Below are positions 34,662 through 42,116 of a stretch of DNA of 64,000 nt, piece by piece. The notes under the pieces were generated by a model. It saw nothing but the letters and a program-made list of their open reading frames with translations. It did no database searches and had not been told where the DNA came from. Every line of letters starts with the position of its first letter. Positions within the stretch are counted from its first letter, which is position 1. Made by a program: the position numbers and the translations under genes. The DNA is from Flavitalea sp966112615 (GTDB taxonomy: Bacteria; Bacteroidota; Bacteroidia; Chitinophagales; Chitinophagaceae), in NCBI GenBank assembly GCA_966112615.1, contig CBHWDO010000011.1:1-64000 (forward strand), given 5' to 3'.

Positions 34662-35879
34662 ATGCATTTCCTCTTTGCCTGGCGGTATTTTAAAGCAAAG
34701 AAATCAACCAATGCCATCAATATCATTGCCTGGGTGAGCATGGTCGCGATCATTGTGATCACGGCAGCTTTCATTGTTTTGCTCAGTGTTTTCAATGGTT
34801 TTGAAGGATTGGTGAAATCTCTCTATTCCACTTTTTATGCTGATATGCGGGTGGTTCCGGCTGAAGGGAAAAAGATGTTGCTGACACCGGAACAGTTGAA
34901 GAAAATTCAATCTGATCCAGGAGTTGCCCAATATTCCCTGATCATCGAAGACAAGGCCTTGCTTCAGAATGGAGATGTGCAGGTGATCGTGTACCTGAAA
35001 GGAGTGGATTCTAATTTTAATAAAGTTTCCGGGGTTTCGGGGAAGATCATTCGGGGTAAATACGACCTGGGTTCGGAAGGTAAAAGTGGAGTGATACTGG
35101 GCAGTGGGGTAGAAAATGCATTAGGGCTTTACAGCGACCAGAATATGTATCCTTTAACGGCCTTCCTGTTCAAACCTGGAATCAATATTAATTCCATTGA
35201 TCCGCTGCAGGCATTTTCGGCGGATAATATCATTACAACCGGAACATTTTTTATCCAGCAGGATATCGACAATAAATATGCGATCACGTCTCTCCAGTTT
35301 ATGAGGGATATGCTGGGATATGGAATTAATGAGTACGGAAGCCTTGAGTTTTCCCTTAACCCGGGTGCTTCGGAAAGTAATGTAAAGAAGAGACTACAGG
35401 ATATACTTGGAAAACAATATGTTGTGGAAACCCGGTACGAGCAGAATAAAAGCCTGTACAGTGTAATGACCATCGAAAAGTATGCGATCTATGGAATCCT
35501 GACACTGATGCTGGTGGTGGCTGCTTTTACGCTGGTAGGAGCATTGAGTATGCTGGTTCTTGAAAAGAAAGAAGATATCGGAGTGCTGAAATCTTTGGGC
35601 GCCAGTAACAAACTGGTTCAAAAGATCTTCCTGAGTGAGGGCCTGCTGCTGGCCTGTATTGGTGCGGTGAGCGGAACCTTACTGGCTGTTTTTATTTGTT
35701 GGGCCCAGGAAAAATTCAAGCTGGTGCCGATACAGGGAGGTACCTTCCTGATCAGTTATTATCCCGTTGACCTGAAGATCACAGATATTTTGGTGGTGCT
35801 GCTTACAGTACTGACCATCTCGCTGGCAGCTTCCTGGTTGCCTGCAAAAAAAGCTGCAGCAACCATCATAAGAACATAA
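34662..35879 (+). CDS. FtsX-like permease of a LolC/E-type ABC transporter
   Basis: This 405-residue inner-membrane protein has the four-helix MacB/FtsX permease layout. One helix lies near 20-48, a long periplasmic domain follows to about 255, then three helices (about 268-292, 318-345, 365-390). The opening FLFAWRYFKAKKSTNAINIIAWVSM and KKEDIGVLKSLGAS near residue 295 are typical of lipoprotein-releasing LolC/LolE. The partner ATPase LolD is not next to it. Release of outer-membrane lipoproteins is the likely role, by family. Confidence 0.87.
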   Translation: MHFLFAWRYFKAKKSTNAINIIAWVSMVAIIVITAAFIVLLSVFNGFEGLVKSLYSTFYADMRVVPAEGKKMLLTPEQLKKIQSDPGVAQYSLIIEDKALLQNGDVQVIVYLKGVDSNFNKVSGVSGKIIRGKYDLGSEGKSGVILGSGVENALGLYSDQNMYPLTAFLFKPGININSIDPLQAFSADNIITTGTFFIQQDIDNKYAITSLQFMRDMLGYGINEYGSLEFSLNPGASESNVKKRLQDILGKQYVVETRYEQNKSLYSVMTIEKYAIYGILTLMLVVAAFTLVGALSMLVLEKKEDIGVLKSLGASNKLVQKIFLSEGLLLACIGAVSGTLLAVFICWAQEKFKLVPIQGGTFLISYYPVDLKITDILVVLLTVLTISLAASWLPAKKAAATIIRT

Positions 35880-35988
35880 GTGTCGAGGCAATAAATAAAG
35901 GGTTGGGTAGTTTATGACTTTGTATTATATGAAAACAAAGGTTAATTTGCACCTAACCTTAACGTTCGAACTTACCAAGATCTAATAA

Positions 35989-37119
35989 ATGTTTGAAGTT
36001 TTACTTTCTCTAATTTGCGGATTTGCAATAACTTATCTCGCCATACCGGTGATCATCACGGTATCGGAGCGTAAGCGTCTATTTGATATTCCGGATGAAA
36101 GAAAAGTACACGAAACACCCATTCCTGCCCTGGGAGGCCTGGGAATTTTTGCAGGTTTTATAATTTCTGTGCTGGTATCAATTCCCTTTCAAAATAATCC
36201 TGAAATTAAATTTATTCTTGCTGCCACAGTAGTTATTTTCTTTTTGGGATTGAAGGATGATATTCTCATCATTTCACCTGTAAAAAAGTTCATCGGGCAG
36301 GTTATTGCATCCTTCCTGGTGATCTATTGTGCTGAGGTTCAACTTTTTTCGCTGCATGGTATCTTTGGGTTCAATGAATTGCCTGAAGCTGTCAGCCTCG
36401 TTCTCACTTATTTTACTGTAATGGTGGTGATCAATTCTTTCAACCTGATCGATGGGGTTGATGGATTGGCAGGTAGTCTTGGCGTTATAGCTACTACTTT
36501 CTTTGGATTCTATTTTCTTTTGAACGACCAGTTTGCCTATGCTATCTTAAGTTTTGGCATGGCCGGATCAGTTGTAGCGTTCCTGATCTTTAATTATCAG
36601 CCGGCAAAGATCTTTATGGGTGATACCGGTTCAATGCTGATTGGTACAGTAACATCGGTCCTGGTGATCAAATTCATTGAAACAGCACAGACTCCGGGGG
36701 TAGCTCTTCCTTTAAAAGCGTCTCCTGCAATCGGTTTTACCGTTATGGTGGTTCCTTTACTTGATACACTCAGGGTTTTTGCTATCAGGATCTGGAACAG
36801 GCGTTCACCGTTCACTGCCGACAGAAATCATATCCATCATATTTTACTGGATTGCGGAATGAACCATAGAATGGTGAGTCTCAGCCTGTCATTATTCACT
36901 ATTGTTTGCACTACTATAGTGTTTGTATTAAGTGATCTTGGCAGTACCATTTTATTATCAGGTTTAATCCTGGTATTCTATTCAATGGTTGGTTGGATGA
37001 GCATGACCCGCAATCGTCGCAGGCCAGCTGTTATTGTAGAAATGGATATTGAGACAGAAGTCAAGGCGCCCAGCATTGTGAAGCTCTCTACAAAAACAAT
37101 GGCCGGACAGGAGAACTAA
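35989..37119 (+). CDS. Polyprenyl-phosphate GlcNAc-1-phosphate transferase, WecA/MraY family
   Basis: This multi-pass enzyme loads a sugar phosphate onto undecaprenyl phosphate to start surface glycan synthesis. The 376 residues contain about ten TM helices. The catalytic acidic pair is in FFLGLKDDILI, and NSFNLIDGVDGLAG, KIFMGDTGSMLIG and the HIHH motif (DRNHIHHILLDCG) are all intact. It looks like WecA/TagO rather than MraY, because of length and the DRNHIHH form. It is monocistronic, and no glycosyltransferase cluster adjoins it, so the final glycan is unknown. Confidence 0.9.
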   Translation: MFEVLLSLICGFAITYLAIPVIITVSERKRLFDIPDERKVHETPIPALGGLGIFAGFIISVLVSIPFQNNPEIKFILAATVVIFFLGLKDDILIISPVKKFIGQVIASFLVIYCAEVQLFSLHGIFGFNELPEAVSLVLTYFTVMVVINSFNLIDGVDGLAGSLGVIATTFFGFYFLLNDQFAYAILSFGMAGSVVAFLIFNYQPAKIFMGDTGSMLIGTVTSVLVIKFIETAQTPGVALPLKASPAIGFTVMVVPLLDTLRVFAIRIWNRRSPFTADRNHIHHILLDCGMNHRMVSLSLSLFTIVCTTIVFVLSDLGSTILLSGLILVFYSMVGWMSMTRNRRRPAVIVEMDIETEVKAPSIVKLSTKTMAGQEN

Positions 37120-37164
37120 TCCCAAAATTTTTACTGCCTTTTTTGTATGCTTTTTTAATTAATG

Positions 37165-37172
37165 TAGGTTTG
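37165..37172 (+). promoter_or_regulatory. -7 box of frr
   Basis: TAGGTTTG matches TAnnTTTG exactly, 23 bases before the frr ATG at 37195. Confidence 0.5.
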
Positions 37173-37194
37173 CAGCCAATTAATGTAAAGGAGT

Positions 37195-37758
37195 ATGTCA
37201 GACGAATTAAATAGTATTCTGTTGCATGCAGAAGATACCATGCAAAAAGCCATTAGCCATTTGGAAAATGAACTCGTAAAAGTTCGTGCGGGAAAGGCAA
37301 ATCCTAACCTGGTAGATGGAATTGTGGTGGATTATTATGGCAACCCTACGCCGATCAACCAGGCAGCAAATGTATCGGTTTTGGATGCAAGAACACTTAC
37401 CATCCAGCCATGGGAAAAGAATATGCTTCAGCCGATTGAAAGGGCGATCATCAATGCAAATATTGGGGTTACTCCACAGAATGATGGTAATATGATCAGG
37501 TTATTCCTTCCGCCGCTGACAGAAGAAAGAAGGAAGGAGCTGGTGAAGAAGGCACAGGGAGAAGGTGAGCATTCAAAAGTTGCTATCCGCAGTATCCGCA
37601 GGGATTCAATGGAAAATATCAAGAAACTTCAGAAGAATGGTTTAAGTGAAGATGTTTGTAAAGATGCTGAAGAAGAAGTTCAGCAACTGACCGACAGGTA
37701 TATTTCATTTGTAGAAAAGCATTTGGCGGCGAAGGAGAAAGAGATAATGACGGTGTGA
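37195..37758 (+). CDS. frr: Ribosome recycling factor
   Basis: RRF splits post-termination ribosomes together with EF-G. The 187-residue length is normal. LENELVKVRAGKANPNLVDGIVVDYYG near the start and RRKELVKKAQGEGEHSKVAIRSIRRD in the second half are family signatures. An AAAGGAG sequence ends one base before the ATG, too close to be a useful Shine-Dalgarno site. The stop codon is followed at once by ATCGGGG and 9-base GGAATACAT repeats. Confidence 0.97.
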   Translation: MSDELNSILLHAEDTMQKAISHLENELVKVRAGKANPNLVDGIVVDYYGNPTPINQAANVSVLDARTLTIQPWEKNMLQPIERAIINANIGVTPQNDGNMIRLFLPPLTEERRKELVKKAQGEGEHSKVAIRSIRRDSMENIKKLQKNGLSEDVCKDAEEEVQQLTDRYISFVEKHLAAKEKEIMTV

Positions 37759-37762
37759 GAAA

Positions 37763-37880
37763 TCGGGGAATACGAAGAATACATGGAATACATAGAATAC
37801 ATGGAAGGGGTGCTGAGAAGGCACCCTTTTTTATTAGGATTTAATTCTGTGTATTCCTTCTACGTCTTCTACGTCTTCTT
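37763..37880. repeat. 9-base repeat arms flanking a terminator, frr/EamA gene
   Basis: Plus-strand units GGAATACGA, AGAATACAT, GGAATACAT and AGAATACAT (37767-37802) precede the hairpin. GTGTATTCC, TTCTACGTC and TTCTACGTC (37849-37875) follow, which on the minus strand are GACGTAGAA units running into the EamA stop. The arms are partly complementary. Confidence 0.85.
37807..37832 (+). terminator. Terminator of frr
   Basis: GGGTGC and GCACCC form a perfect six-base stem with loop TGAGAAG, followed by six T. Confidence 0.85.
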
Positions 37881-38741
37881 ATAATTCGCCAACATCACCC
37901 CCGCTAAAATCACCACCAGCCCGATGATCTGGACGCCATGGATGGTTTCTCCGGCAATCAATCCCCAAAGAAGTGCAACGAAAGGAATTCCATAAGTGAC
38001 CATGGAAGCGAAAAGAGCGCCGGCTCGTTTCAATAACCTGTAAAATAATATCGTGGCTATTGCAGTGCCTGCAATACCTAATAAAGATGATGCTCCAATA
38101 GAATATAATACAGCACCTGAACTGAAATCAAGTAAAAAGAAGCCTGTGAGGGCAAGAGCAATAAGTGAAGGTGGGATCAGCATTGCAAATGCGAGTGCGG
38201 CTATATTGGTTGGTCCGATCGTCTTTAGTTTTGCTGCTGCAAGATTTGCATTCATCGCATAACAAATAGTAGCGATCACAACCAGTGAGCTGAATATTAA
38301 GTTGGTGAAATCAGCGCGCTCAGATAAGAACAGCAATGCCATGCCTGTCAGTCCAATGATCACTCCTGTCCACTTAATCCGTGTGAACATTGTTTTGAAG
38401 ATGATTGCCCCGATCATCATCGTCAGAATTGGTGTGGTTGAATTAAGGAAACCTGCTAGTGCAGAACTGATGCGGGTTTCAGCAATGCAGAAAAGATATG
38501 CAGGAAAAAAACTACCAAGCAGACCTGATAGTAAAATCCATTTCTTGTATTGCCATGTATAATTGTTCCATTGTTTGAAAGCAACAGGTAATAAAACTAT
38601 CCCGCCGGATAACATTCTTAATGATGCAACATGATAGGCATTGAGGGAATGAAGTCCTTCTTTCATCAATATAAAAGAACTGCCCCAAATAAATGAAAGG
38701 ATGATAAATAATAGCCAGTTGACCGTCTGCTCTGATTTCAT
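37869..38741 (-). CDS. EamA family (DMT) transporter
   Basis: From the ATG at 38741 this is a 290-residue inner-membrane protein with ten TM helices in two EamA repeats (about 8-135 and 147-288). Typical DMT text is FIIWGSSFILMKEGL-like (LSFIWGSSFILMKE), LLSGLLGSFFPAYLF and LLWGLIAGETIHGVQIIGLVVILAGV. It probably exports small metabolites; the substrate is not readable. Its last codons NYKKT and the TAG lie within a GAAGACGTA repeat. It diverges from ppk2. Confidence 0.85.
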   Translation of the reverse strand: MKSEQTVNWLLFIILSFIWGSSFILMKEGLHSLNAYHVASLRMLSGGIVLLPVAFKQWNNYTWQYKKWILLSGLLGSFFPAYLFCIAETRISSALAGFLNSTTPILTMMIGAIIFKTMFTRIKWTGVIIGLTGMALLFLSERADFTNLIFSSLVVIATICYAMNANLAAAKLKTIGPTNIAALAFAMLIPPSLIALALTGFFLLDFSSGAVLYSIGASSLLGIAGTAIATILFYRLLKRAGALFASMVTYGIPFVALLWGLIAGETIHGVQIIGLVVILAGVMLANYKKT

Positions 38742-38782
38742 CTGTGCCGCCAATTTAATTAACTTTAATCAAACCATTGAAT

Positions 38783-39529
38783 ATGCCAAGGATATCATTG
38801 AAAGACATCAGTACAAAATCACCAAAGGATATCAATAAAGAATCTGTTGAAGATGAGATGAAGAAGATCCAGGAAGAACTGGATGATCTGCAGAATGTTC
38901 TATACGCACAATCAAAGTTCTCTGTACTTGTTGTATTGCAGGGAATGGATGCAAGTGGAAAGGATGGATTGATCAGGAATGTGTTTGGACAGATGAATCC
39001 ACAGGGGGTAACCGTGAAATCATATAAAGCTCCAACTGAAGAAGAACTATCACATGATTTTCTTTGGCGAATTCACAAAGCAGCTCCGGCTAAAGGAATG
39101 ATCCAGGTTTTCAACCGTTCACATTATGAAGATGTACTTGTTACAAGAGTGCACAGATGGATCAATGATGATGAAGCTAAAAAAAGAATGAAGGCCATTA
39201 ATGATTTTGAAATGTTGCTTCATGAACATAATAACACGCATATTCTGAAATTCTATTTGCATGTTTCTGAAGAAGAGCAGCAGGAAAGATTGAATGAACG
39301 AATTCATGATCCAAGAAAACAATGGAAATATAATGAGAAGGACTTTACTGAAGCAGCGTTCAGGCCACAGTATTATGAGATGTATGAAGACTGTTTTGAA
39401 TACTGTAATAATTTTCCTTGGATGATCATACCCGCCGATCAAAACTGGTATAAAGAATATCTTGTTGCAAAAGAATTGCATCGATTGTTGAAATCACTAG
39501 ACATGCATTATCCGGGTATAAAAAAATAA
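38783..39529 (+). CDS. ppk2: Polyphosphate:nucleotide phosphotransferase, PPK2 family
   Basis: PPK2 enzymes use polyphosphate to phosphorylate nucleotides. From the ATG at 38783 it has 248 residues. The Walker A-like motif is LQGMDASGKDGLIRNVFG near residue 57, the lid motif FNRSHYEDVLVTRVH near 112, and HVSEEEQQERLNER with DPRKQWKYN near 175. The frame extends two codons to a TTG at 38777, but ATG is preferred. The single domain and length suit class I to III enzymes; whether it acts on AMP, ADP or GDP is not decided. Confidence 0.9.
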   Translation: MPRISLKDISTKSPKDINKESVEDEMKKIQEELDDLQNVLYAQSKFSVLVVLQGMDASGKDGLIRNVFGQMNPQGVTVKSYKAPTEEELSHDFLWRIHKAAPAKGMIQVFNRSHYEDVLVTRVHRWINDDEAKKRMKAINDFEMLLHEHNNTHILKFYLHVSEEEQQERLNERIHDPRKQWKYNEKDFTEAAFRPQYYEMYEDCFEYCNNFPWMIIPADQNWYKEYLVAKELHRLLKSLDMHYPGIKK

Positions 39530-39611
39530 GAGATTACTATTAATAAACTGGTATTCTTACTATTTTGCATGTGTTCATGGCCTTCATCTCCAAATTTCTA
39601 AAACACAGTTT

Positions 39612-40043
39612 ATGGGTTTCTTTAAAGAATTTAAAGAGTTCGCAGTTAAAGGAAATGTTATTGATCTTGCTGTCGGTGTGATCATTGGTGGTGCATTTGG
39701 AAAGATCGTTGATTCAGTTATCAATGACCTGATCATGCCACTGGTAGCAAGTGTTGTAGGTGCTCCTGATTTCAGCAATGCTTATATACCATTACAAAAA
39801 GGAATTCCAACAGGCCTGCCTATAGCCCAGGCTAAAGCAATGGGTCCTGTGTTTGCTTACGGAAGTTTCATTACTGTTGCCTTGAATTTTGCCATCATGG
39901 CTTTTGCAATCTTTTTGATGGTTAAAGCAATCAATAAGCTGAAACGTGAAACACCTCCTCCGGTTAACACGGTTCAGGAACTTAGCTCTACAGATAAATT
40001 GCTTGTCGAAATCAGGGATTCACTGAAGAAAGCTAATCCTTAA
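39612..40043 (+). CDS. mscL: Large-conductance mechanosensitive channel
   Basis: MscL is a homopentameric tension-gated channel of the inner membrane that opens on hypo-osmotic shock. The 143 residues start with the N-terminal helix GFFKEFKEFAVKGNVIDLAVG, followed by TM1 with the pore-lining glycines AVGVIIGGAFGKIVDSV. A periplasmic loop, TM2 (about 88-108, FITVALNFAIMAFAIFLM) and a cytoplasmic bundle with LLVEIRDSL follow. It appears monocistronic. Confidence 0.96.
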   Translation: MGFFKEFKEFAVKGNVIDLAVGVIIGGAFGKIVDSVINDLIMPLVASVVGAPDFSNAYIPLQKGIPTGLPIAQAKAMGPVFAYGSFITVALNFAIMAFAIFLMVKAINKLKRETPPPVNTVQELSSTDKLLVEIRDSLKKANP

Positions 40044-40082
40044 GAATACTATTGATTACCTCAAATATTGAAACCTTATCAA

Positions 40083-41120
40083 ATGAAAAAAGCAATTTTT
40101 TTAATAGGATCTCTATGTGTTTATTATACAGTCATTGCACAGGATAAATCAATTAAAGAGATCCAGTCGACAAGCGAGAAAACCATTAAAGAGGATACCT
40201 CTCATAAAAACGGATGGAAGAAAGGAGCAATTTATGCATTGGGTATCGGACAGGGTGGTAGCAGTAACTGGGCCGCCGGTGCAGAAAAGTTTTCCTTTTC
40301 CCTTGCTGCCAACCTAAGTTTATTTGCCAACTGGAAGGAGGGAAGAAGCAACTGGAAAAACAACCTGGACCTGGGTTATGCGCTGGTGAACACTACCTCA
40401 CAGGGTGTGAGAAAAACTGATGACAAGATCGATCTGTATTCGAAGTACGGTTATGATCTCACTCAAAAACTTGCATTGTCATTTGTTGGAAACCTTCGTT
40501 CTCAATTTACAGCCGGTTATGATTATGATTACCTGGGTCAAAAATTGAAAAGAAAAACTTCAGGCTGGTTTGCACCTGCGTACCTGATCCTTGCTCCGGG
40601 TTTTGATTACCATCCCACTGACTATTTCAGTATTTTCTTTTCACCGGTATCTTCAAGATTTGTTTTTGTAACCGGTGATCCCAAGAGTTATTATTATCCA
40701 AATGGCGCTATTCCCGGTGGTGGATTTGAAACTCCTTTAGCCGTTTTATATGGAGTTGATCCCGCAAGGAAAGTTAGAACTGAGTTGGGTGGTTTCGCTT
40801 CTATCAACTTTAATAAAGAGCTGATCAAAAATGTAACGTATAAGACCAGGCTAGACCTTTATTCAAACTACCTAAAGACTTATAAATTTGAAGTTACAGG
40901 TCCTGACCAGTTGAATGTTGTCAAGAATGGCGCTAGTCCTGAGAAGGTGGACGTGTTCTGGACCAACCTGATCTCAATGAAGGTCAATAAGATCATGAGT
41001 GTGAGTTTCAGTGCTGATATTATTTATGATGATGATGTAAGGCAGTTTGGTGTAAATAATACTTCCGCAGCCATGCAGTTCAGGTCTCAACTGACCGTTG
41101 GCGTTGCAGGCCGGTTCTAG
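40083..41120 (+). CDS. DUF3078 outer-membrane-type protein
   Basis: From the ATG at 40083 this is a 345-residue exported protein with a signal peptide (about 1-20, YTVIAQ). It matches the DUF3078 family seen in Bacteroidota: GWKKGAIYALGIGQGGSSNWAAG, NWKNNLDLGYALVNT and DLYSKYGYDLTQKL. Alternating aromatic strands and the ending with an aromatic residue (GVAGRF) suggest an outer-membrane beta barrel. No function is known to me. A terminator follows the stop. Confidence 0.8.
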   Translation: MKKAIFLIGSLCVYYTVIAQDKSIKEIQSTSEKTIKEDTSHKNGWKKGAIYALGIGQGGSSNWAAGAEKFSFSLAANLSLFANWKEGRSNWKNNLDLGYALVNTTSQGVRKTDDKIDLYSKYGYDLTQKLALSFVGNLRSQFTAGYDYDYLGQKLKRKTSGWFAPAYLILAPGFDYHPTDYFSIFFSPVSSRFVFVTGDPKSYYYPNGAIPGGGFETPLAVLYGVDPARKVRTELGGFASINFNKELIKNVTYKTRLDLYSNYLKTYKFEVTGPDQLNVVKNGASPEKVDVFWTNLISMKVNKIMSVSFSADIIYDDDVRQFGVNNTSAAMQFRSQLTVGVAGRF

Positions 41121-41160
41121 GTTTCAGCGGTTTTTACACAGGAAAAAAAGATATCCACAT

Positions 41161-41192
41161 CCGGGTAGAATCTTCTGCCCGGATTTTCTTTT
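41161..41192 (+). terminator. Terminator after the DUF3078 gene
   Basis: CCGGGTAGAA and TTCTGCCCGG pair with one wobble, followed by ATTTTCTTTTT. Confidence 0.8.
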
Positions 41193-41199
41193 TAATGGT

Positions 41200-41207
41200 T
41201 AGGTTTG
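41200..41207 (+). promoter_or_regulatory. -7 box of scpA
   Basis: TAGGTTTG matches TAnnTTTG exactly, 25 bases before the TTG start of scpA. Confidence 0.5.
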
Positions 41208-41232
41208 CCTTAGACGATTAAAATTTGAAGAG

Positions 41233-42018
41233 TTGAACCAGGCTACATACCAGATTAAATTACCACAGTTTGAAGGTCCTTTCGACCTGCTCCTGTTCTT
41301 TATTGAGCGGGATGAACTAGATATATATAATATTCCGATCACCAATATTATCAAGGATTTCATGGATTATATCCATCAACAGGAAAGCCTGAATATTGAG
41401 TTATCGAGCGAATTCATACTGTTTGTTAGTACCCTGATGAGGATCAAGGCCAAGATGCTTCTTCCCCGTAAGGAAGTGGATGCACAGGGTAATGAGATAG
41501 ATCCAAGGCAGGAACTGATCGATAAGATCCTGGAATACAAGAAGTTCAAGGAAGCTTCAGCAAGAATGGCTGAAATGGAAGCGATCAGGATGCTGATGGT
41601 TAAGCGTGGAAATATTCATAAGGAAATGACCATGATCGGTGAAGAGGCCGGTGAAGGAACAGAGATCCAGAATATCACCATGTTCAAGCTGATGAAGGCT
41701 TTTGAAAGGTGTATGAAGCGGGTGGAAGCCAGGAACAATAAGCCTGTTCATACCGTTGTAAGGTATAATTATACCATGGAGGAAAGCCGGGTTCACATGA
41801 TGGAAACGGTGAAGAAGGAGAAGGTGATGTCGTTTGAGAAGATCTTCAATTATGCGGAAGACAAAGTGCATGCGATCTTTTTGTTCCTTTCCATGCTGGA
41901 ACTTGTTCAGATGAAATATTTCCAGATTATGGTAGGTGAAGGAAGAAATAATTTTATAGTGGAATTCAATGAAGAAAGGCCGGAGGATGAGGTAGCGGTG
42001 TTTGATTCGTTTGAGTGA
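41233..42018 (+). CDS. scpA: Segregation and condensation protein A
   Basis: ScpA is the kleisin that joins SMC and ScpB in chromosome condensation. The 261 residues open with YQIKLPQFEGPFDLLLFFIERDELDIYNIPI, split here as the signatures KLPQFEGPFDLLLFFIE and DELDIYNIPI. The start is TTG at 41233: the frame is closed by TAG at 41200 and has no ATG or GTG before the conserved segment. scpB is not adjacent. The stop is followed within three bases by GGAAATCGG repeats. Confidence 0.93.
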   Translation: MNQATYQIKLPQFEGPFDLLLFFIERDELDIYNIPITNIIKDFMDYIHQQESLNIELSSEFILFVSTLMRIKAKMLLPRKEVDAQGNEIDPRQELIDKILEYKKFKEASARMAEMEAIRMLMVKRGNIHKEMTMIGEEAGEGTEIQNITMFKLMKAFERCMKRVEARNNKPVHTVVRYNYTMEESRVHMMETVKKEKVMSFEKIFNYAEDKVHAIFLFLSMLELVQMKYFQIMVGEGRNNFIVEFNEERPEDEVAVFDSFE

Positions 42019-42019
42019 G

Positions 42020-42113
42020 AGGAAATCGGAAATCGAAAATAGAAAGCCGCTGAGAATTTACTTCAGCGGCTTTTGTATTTTTTTCGATTTTCGATTACCG
42101 ATTTTCGATTTAC
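42020..42113. repeat. ATCGG-repeat arms flanking a terminator, scpA/dxs
   Basis: GGAAATCGGAAATCGAAAAT on the left and CGATTTTCGATTACC with GATTTTCGATTT on the right are complementary in word content and surround the hairpin at 42044-42072. This is the third near-copy of the composite seen after hemJ and after the DksA-like gene. Confidence 0.85.
42044..42084. terminator. Bidirectional terminator between scpA and dxs
   Basis: AAGCCGCTGA and TCAGCGGCTT form a perfect ten-base stem around GAATTTACT, followed by TTGTATTTTTTT. The stem is identical to that at 30082-30111. Confidence 0.85.
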
Positions 42114-42116
42114 TAA

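Noticed and set aside
37187..37193. AAAGGAG as Shine-Dalgarno site of frr
   Set aside because: It ends one base before the ATG, too close to position a ribosome, and other genes in the window lack such sites.
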